From Flavihumibacter rivuli (GTDB lineage: Bacteria; Bacteroidota; Bacteroidia; Chitinophagales; Chitinophagaceae): a stretch of DNA of 64,000 nt. The stretch covers positions 1,950,001-2,014,000 of the forward strand of contig NZ_CP092334.1 of assembly GCF_018595685.2 (NCBI RefSeq). The letters run 5' to 3'. Positions 58,953-64,000 of this stretch are shown one piece after another (position 1 is the first letter of the stretch; the number at the start of each line of letters is the position of its first letter). A program made the translations under genes and the position numbers. The notes under the pieces are model-generated. The model ran no database searches, was not told the DNA's origin, and saw only the letters and a list, made by a program, of their open reading frames with translations.

Positions 58953-58969
58953 CTTGATTTCCTTTATTA

Positions 58970-61900
58970 TTATCTGATCAGGGTTATATCGCCTTTTTTG
59001 GTTGTCCGGGTTCCGTCAGTAAATTCCACTTCCAGCACGTACGCATATACATCCATCGGCTGCAATACACCATTGAATTTACCGTCCCAGCCAATCTTGG
59101 TACTGTTCGTTTCGAATACTTTCTGGCCCAGTCTGTTGAAGATCATCAGCTTCATCCTGCCAATGGCATAGCCCCTTACGAAAACCTGGTTATTGGGTGC
59201 CGGACCATTAGGTGTAAAGGCATTGGGCAGGTCAACCTTGGGTACAACTATCGCATCCACATCAAGGCAAAGTGTATCCGCACAATTGTTCCGGTTGATG
59301 GCAATGAGGCAGGCATTGAATCTTCCCGTTGCATTATACTGGTGTTGGATGGGTACCCTGCTGGTGGTTTCCAGGCCATCTCCATCACCAAAACTCCAGA
59401 CGAAGCGCACCGCATCGGGTGAAGAGGTATTGGTAAAGGTTGTTGGTGTATTCTCAACAGGCACTACCGGCGCAAAACTGAATCCTGCCGTGGGAGCTGA
59501 ACTCACCACTATATCCTGGAAGGTGGAATCCTCAAGGTTACAGGTATTGGAATCAAACACTTTAAGTTTCACCCTGTAAGTTCCCGGGTTAGCGAAGAGT
59601 TTTACAGGATCCTTTTCAGTGGAACTTGTTCCATCGCCAAAGTCCCAGAGATAGGTTTGCCCCGCAATGGATGTATTCACAAAGCTTGCATTAAATGGAG
59701 CACATCCATTATCAGCTTCAAACTGTGCTTTCACCAATGGGGCGAGGTTAAAATCCCGCTCCAAAGAATCCGGTGCATTACAATAGACCGTATCGGTAAG
59801 GATCAGTTTCACCTTATAGGTTCCTGCCGAGGCATAGGAATGATTCACATTTCCAGGGCCGGAAACTACCCTGGTACCATCACCAAAATCCCAGATAAAA
59901 CTATTACCGGAGAAAGGCTTGCCGGCAGGTGCTGTAGAAAGGTTATCAAAGCGGAACGACAGGGATTCGCAAGGCAATAATTTCACTGCGTTAAAGTCGA
60001 GCAATGCCTGGTCTGCCCTAACCCTGATCGTCAGGAAGGAAGTATCCCTGATATTACAACTGGTGGAGTCAATGGCTATTAGCCTTACCCTGAAATCACC
60101 CACCTGGTTATAGGTATGCGACACTTCCGGATCGGTTGTTTTCAGGTCAGGACTTCCATCACCAAAATTCCATTCGTAACTCTGTGCATTGAGTACAGTG
60201 TCCTTCAATTGTACTGTAAGGGGCACACAACCCGTAGTGTCCTTCACGCCATTAATGGCAGCAGATACTCCTGATCCGACACCGGCAAAATTGAACGAGA
60301 TCTTCAGCATGGCAAGGTTACATTCTGCCCCGCTGCCTGTTCCATTAGAACCCGAATAGCCATTGGAACAGCACCAGGCACCTGGTGTAACAGGGAATCT
60401 GGGCCTTACCCCACCAAGCCCCTGGCTATAACAATTGGCACACATGGCCTGGTAGATCACCCCGTTCTGGTCAAACCTGCTGGTACCGCCATCCACGTGC
60501 TCCGAGAAATTGCCATCCTGGCCAAAGAAGGTCGCATAGAGCAATTCAGAAGCATCCCGCTTGATCACAATAAAATAGAAGTCCTCGTTGTCGGTGGTCC
60601 TTTTGATGGCATCATTGGTCACCTGCATGCCGATGGTCCCGGCCATGGAAAATTGTGCCAGGTTGGTGCCACCCCATCCCGAAACGTATATATTCTCACA
60701 CCTGTCCACCAGGAAGGCAACGGGTGAAATGTTTGGCAAAGCTGCATTGGTACCGAAGGTGGTAGTGTATTGCCAGTCAGAAAGGTCAGGCTTTAATTTC
60801 CCAATGAATTGTTTCGCCCCCGGTGTACCATAGACCGCATTCCTGATCTGCCATTGCCCATAGGTTACCCCCATCACATAGGGGTCCCCATCCCGATCGA
60901 ACTCAAATCCCAATACTGCATCGTTGGCATTGGTGCCGATATAGGTTGATTTTTTTAGTACACTTCCGTCATTGGAGAAAATGGCCAGGAAGCCATCGGC
61001 CTGGCTGTTACCACCGGGGTTGGGTCCAATGGTCCCCGTCTTATCTCCGGGGAAATCACTACTCCTGGTCGCCCCTCCGATCCAGATATCCCCATTCTGC
61101 CTGTTTATACCCAATACATATCCGGCATCCAGTTCACCGCCGCCAAAATAGGTACAGGCCAATACATTGTTCAGGTTAGAATTGGCTTTGATCAGGACAG
61201 CATCCTGTGTCCCCCTCAGTGTTTTGAAAGGGGCATTGGGAGTGGTAAAGAAATCTGTCGACTGGGTACAGGAAGCCAGGTAGATATTATCTGCCTGGTC
61301 GATCATTACTTCGCTCCTGGCATCATCACCATAAAAGTTCAACAGGCCGCGGTTGGTACCCGTATGGCTGTTATCTGTATTGAGGCCATCATCTCCCTTG
61401 CCACCAATGCGCATGGAACCGATCAGGCTCGTACCTGTTGGGTTCAGTTTGGTCAGGATGATGTCGTGCGCACCATTTGGACCAAACCTGTTTCCTGCAG
61501 GAAGAAGAGGATAATCCGAAGAAGAGGTCCGGCCGGCGACGATGAGGTCTCCCTTACTGTCTACGATCAGGCTGTGCGGTTGGTCGCTGGTATTGCCACC
61601 AAGATAGGTGGCATAAATTCTCCTGGTCCCGGTGGGATCCAGTTTCATGATACCCATGTTGAAAGGACTCTGCCCGTTATTGGCATTGAAGCTAGTCTGG
61701 AAGGCGCCGGTGGAAACAGGAAATCCCTGGCCAAAAACGATACCCCCGCTGTACAGGCTTCCATCGCCACCATAAGTAGCCGTATATCCCCAGTTGTCTG
61801 AGCGGCTACCGGTAAAGCTTGCGAAAATGAGGGTTGGATCGATCACCAAAATCGCATTCTTATCGTATTGCCCCAGGACAAAACTCACTTTATTGCCTTT

Positions 61901-62620
61901 CACCTGGTAACGCGACTCCACCACCTTACGCTGTTTGCCATCGCTTTGGTAGGTATAGGGAGGCATTTCCCTGATATCACCCACTGAAGTGGCGATCACC
62001 AGCTCCCCCTTTTTGGTGTACAATTTATCCACCCCGTCATATTGCATTACAATGGAAGATGGGTTTCCGCCCGGATGCACAATGAACTCATACTTCACCT
62101 GCCCTTCATCTGTAAAATAACGGACATCAATATTCGGATATACATTCTTGTAAGTAACGGTATTGAATATGCGACAATTAGACGCCCATTTGGATGGATC
62201 ATCACCGAGGAAATAGTTATTGTAGGTGGGCTGTGGCTTCTCCCCAACTACCTGCACACCCGGATTCATGCCATCGAATGACATGGCATAGGCATGGGAA
62301 CGGAGCACAATGTTTCCGGATTCCCCCGGTTTGTTCCTGATCTCATCGCGGCTGGAATAGTTGCCTTCCCGCTCGTCATGCGCATGACCATGGGCCACTG
62401 ATGCCATACGGGAAAGGTCTTCCGCATTATGCTGTAATACCACAAAACCGTTCCTGGACAGGAAAAATGCACCATTGCCAAGGTCCCCCATGAAAGTGAC
62501 CTTTTTATCCCATTGACCTTTATTCTCTACAAATTCCAGGCTATTGGTGTTCCGCTGGGCATAGGAGGTAAGCGTAAGCAGGGACAGAATGATTATGTTG
62601 ACTATCGGTTTCAACCTCAT
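58970..62620 (-). CDS. Large SBBP/PKD surface protein with T9SS type B sorting domain
   Basis: 1216 residues with a signal peptide (ending LTSYAQ). The N-terminal domain (LEFVENKGQWDKKVTFMGDL) is the DUF7948-type lead found before SBBP repeats. A beta-propeller region of SBBP-like units follows to about 800 (YATYLGGNTSDQPHSLIVDS, ACTYFGGGELDAGYVLGINR, STYIGTNANDAVLGFEFDRD). A Cys-rich patch (QAMCANCYSQGLGGV, WCCSNGYSG) lies near 760. Four PKD domains (YEWNFGDGSPD, FIWDFGDGT, YLWDFGDGTSST, FVWSFGDGDG) precede the C-terminal type B domain (LPNAFTPNGPAPNNQVFV to DITLIR). With the PorP/SprF gene 17 bases downstream it forms a second cargo-partner module. Confidence 0.9.
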   Translation of the reverse strand: MRLKPIVNIIILSLLTLTSYAQRNTNSLEFVENKGQWDKKVTFMGDLGNGAFFLSRNGFVVLQHNAEDLSRMASVAHGHAHDEREGNYSSRDEIRNKPGESGNIVLRSHAYAMSFDGMNPGVQVVGEKPQPTYNNYFLGDDPSKWASNCRIFNTVTYKNVYPNIDVRYFTDEGQVKYEFIVHPGGNPSSIVMQYDGVDKLYTKKGELVIATSVGDIREMPPYTYQSDGKQRKVVESRYQVKGNKVSFVLGQYDKNAILVIDPTLIFASFTGSRSDNWGYTATYGGDGSLYSGGIVFGQGFPVSTGAFQTSFNANNGQSPFNMGIMKLDPTGTRRIYATYLGGNTSDQPHSLIVDSKGDLIVAGRTSSSDYPLLPAGNRFGPNGAHDIILTKLNPTGTSLIGSMRIGGKGDDGLNTDNSHTGTNRGLLNFYGDDARSEVMIDQADNIYLASCTQSTDFFTTPNAPFKTLRGTQDAVLIKANSNLNNVLACTYFGGGELDAGYVLGINRQNGDIWIGGATRSSDFPGDKTGTIGPNPGGNSQADGFLAIFSNDGSVLKKSTYIGTNANDAVLGFEFDRDGDPYVMGVTYGQWQIRNAVYGTPGAKQFIGKLKPDLSDWQYTTTFGTNAALPNISPVAFLVDRCENIYVSGWGGTNLAQFSMAGTIGMQVTNDAIKRTTDNEDFYFIVIKRDASELLYATFFGQDGNFSEHVDGGTSRFDQNGVIYQAMCANCYSQGLGGVRPRFPVTPGAWCCSNGYSGSNGTGSGAECNLAMLKISFNFAGVGSGVSAAINGVKDTTGCVPLTVQLKDTVLNAQSYEWNFGDGSPDLKTTDPEVSHTYNQVGDFRVRLIAIDSTSCNIRDTSFLTIRVRADQALLDFNAVKLLPCESLSFRFDNLSTAPAGKPFSGNSFIWDFGDGTRVVSGPGNVNHSYASAGTYKVKLILTDTVYCNAPDSLERDFNLAPLVKAQFEADNGCAPFNASFVNTSIAGQTYLWDFGDGTSSTEKDPVKLFANPGTYRVKLKVFDSNTCNLEDSTFQDIVVSSAPTAGFSFAPVVPVENTPTTFTNTSSPDAVRFVWSFGDGDGLETTSRVPIQHQYNATGRFNACLIAINRNNCADTLCLDVDAIVVPKVDLPNAFTPNGPAPNNQVFVRGYAIGRMKLMIFNRLGQKVFETNSTKIGWDGKFNGVLQPMDVYAYVLEVEFTDGTRTTKKGDITLIR

Positions 62621-62661
62621 TGAATTTACAAATTAATTTTGAGAAATCAAGGTCTATCGAC

Positions 62662-64000
62662 TCAGGAGATCTTACTCCAGGCGAGTTTTCCCTTTTGGGC
62701 CTGTAAGAAAGTTTTAAGCCGCAAATTATGAGCCGAATCCAACGACGGGTCTTCTTCCAGTAATTGTTGTGCGAATTGCTTGGCCGCATCCAACCATTGT
62801 TTATCCTGGACGATATTTGCGAGCTTAAAGTTCAACATCCCACTCTGCCTGGTTCCCTCAATATCACCCGGGCCCCTTAGCTCAAGGTCCTTCTCTGCGA
62901 TCACAAATCCATCATTCGTTGCACACATTATTTTCAACCGTTCCCTGCCCTCATTGGTTAATTGCTGCCCTGTTAATAATATGCAAAAACTCTGTTCACT
63001 TCCCCTTCCTACCCTTCCACGCAACTGGTGTAACTGGGATAGACCGAATTTCTCAGCGCTCTCTATCACCATTACCGTAGCATTGGGTACATTCACCCCA
63101 ACCTCAATAACGGTAGTAGAGACCATGATTTGAGTATCTCCCTGTACAAAGCGTTGCATATTGGTATCCTTCACTTCAGTTGTCTGCCTGCCATGCACCA
63201 TACTGATCCAAAACTTTGGTTCAGGGAAGAATGCCTTTACATTTTCATAGCCCCTCATCAGGTTCTCATGGCTTAACTTCTCCGACTCTTCAATGAGCGG
63301 GAAGATGATATAGGCCTGCCTGCCCTTGTCGATCTCTGACCGGATAAAATCCATGACCCTTGCCCGGTGGTAATCGTAGCGATGCACCGTGGTGATGGGC
63401 TTCCTTCCTGGTGGCAATTCATCAATTATACTATAATCAAGGTCACCATAGGCTGTCATGGCAAGTGTCCTGGGAATAGGTGTGGCAGTCATGACCAGCA
63501 CATGCGGAGGGATAACGGCCTTCTTCCACAACTTGGCGCGTTGGGCTACCCCAAAACGATGTTGTTCATCCACTACGGCTAGCCCCAATTGGTGGAATTG
63601 AACCGCATCTTCTATCAATGCATGGGTTCCTATCACCATCTGGATACTCCCTTCCTGCAATCCCTTCAATATCCTCCTTCTTTCAGCGGTTTTGGTGGAG
63701 CCGGTAAGCAAGGCCACTTCTACCGGCATTTCCTTCAGGTAACCGGAGATGCCCTGAAAATGCTGGGTGGCCAATATTTCCGTTGGCGCCATCAGGCAGC
63801 TTTGGTAACCATTGTCCGCTGCCAGCAGCATGCTCAGCAATGCCACCATTGTTTTTCCACTTCCCACATCCCCTTGCAGCAGCCTGTTCATTTGCCTTCC
63901 CTGCCCCATATCCTGCCTGATCTCTTTCAATACCCGCTTTTGTGCACCTGTCAGGGCAAAAGGAAGGTATTTATGGTAGAAGGTATTGAAAAGTTCCCCC
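62662..64000 (-). CDS. recG: ATP-dependent DNA helicase RecG (5' end beyond window)
   Basis: Remodels stalled forks and branched DNA. The reading frame continues without a stop to base 64000, so only the C-terminal 445 or so residues are present and the N-terminal wedge domain is missing. Visible parts: LPFALTGAQKRVLKEI, Walker A LLQGDVGSGKTMVALLSML, LMAPTEILATQHF, the DEQH box VVDEQHRFGVAQR, motif III VMTATPIPRTLA, and the QLRGRVGRG motif VI with the TRG-like ELRGPGDIEGTRQSG. It is followed on the same strand by the large SBBP gene after 41 bases, though a shared transcript is not evident. Confidence 0.96.
   Translation of the reverse strand, partial: GELFNTFYHKYLPFALTGAQKRVLKEIRQDMGQGRQMNRLLQGDVGSGKTMVALLSMLLAADNGYQSCLMAPTEILATQHFQGISGYLKEMPVEVALLTGSTKTAERRRILKGLQEGSIQMVIGTHALIEDAVQFHQLGLAVVDEQHRFGVAQRAKLWKKAVIPPHVLVMTATPIPRTLAMTAYGDLDYSIIDELPPGRKPITTVHRYDYHRARVMDFIRSEIDKGRQAYIIFPLIEESEKLSHENLMRGYENVKAFFPEPKFWISMVHGRQTTEVKDTNMQRFVQGDTQIMVSTTVIEVGVNVPNATVMVIESAEKFGLSQLHQLRGRVGRGSEQSFCILLTGQQLTNEGRERLKIMCATNDGFVIAEKDLELRGPGDIEGTRQSGMLNFKLANIVQDKQWLDAAKQFAQQLLEEDPSLDSAHNLRLKTFLQAQKGKLAWSKIS

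Overview
The window is a gene-dense chromosomal segment of a Bacteroidota bacterium, most likely of the Chitinophagaceae type. The evidence is: two PorP/SprF-type type IX secretion (T9SS) membrane proteins; secreted proteins ending in T9SS type A or type B sorting domains; a mitochondrial-like citrate synthase; frequent AGG arginine codons; few clear Shine-Dalgarno sequences; and several matches to the Bacteroidota sigma signal TTTG-N19-TAnnTTTG. I place 52 protein genes. Two run off the ends (citrate synthase on the left, RecG on the right). I see no rRNA, tRNA, CRISPR array, insertion sequence or prophage. No gap between genes exceeds about 300 bases; the largest (12315-12609) holds a perfect 14-bp palindrome and the pckA -7 box.

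Layout. 1-12.3 kb is housekeeping, mostly on the minus strand: citrate synthase, LptF/LptG permease, tRNA-guanine transglycosylase, a plus-strand GT2 glycosyltransferase/RsmG pair, an orphan NarL-type response regulator, an M1 aminopeptidase, a PepSY-like protein, RsmI, and the pepP-pssA-purS group. 12.6-27.3 kb is core metabolism and maintenance: ATP-type PEP carboxykinase, a DUF922 protease, a deoxynucleoside kinase, TrpS, GatC, two LolD-like ATPases, a PduO-type adenosyltransferase, a DUF2795 protein, FabI, a DUF2059 protein, RecN, a zinc-ribbon coiled-coil protein, a Nif3-like protein, an M32 carboxypeptidase and a lipoprotein.

27.4-33.9 kb is the first cell-surface block: a 1444-residue 15-repeat PKD protein with a type B sorting domain, its PorP/SprF partner 3 bases downstream, a peroxiredoxin, and a 109-residue protein that is almost only a type A sorting domain. 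35-37 kb holds RlmI, GrpE and DnaJ. 37.2-41 kb is a compact three-gene unit: an HD phosphohydrolase, a Tlc/NTT-like carrier fused to HEAT-like repeats, and a cyclic-nucleotide-binding protein. 41.3-49.7 kb holds a 2134-residue subtilase-fold T9SS protein carrying ten copies of an unusual N-G-x-G-T-V-R-S-N motif, then a TPR/adenylate cyclase.

49.7-64 kb is minus-strand dominated: a VWA protein, the O-methyltransferase/LysM-glucosaminidase/Hpt operon, two LOG-family proteins flanking a sodium:solute symporter, a small outer-membrane barrel, a second PorP/SprF plus large SBBP/PKD type B cargo module, and RecG.

The strongest candidates for something undescribed are the N-G-x-G-T-V-R-S-N array inside the large subtilase-like protein, which itself lacks the canonical catalytic histidine, and the HD/carrier-HEAT/cNMP-binding cassette about 7 kb from an adenylate cyclase. 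All family calls come from reading the sequence without database searches.
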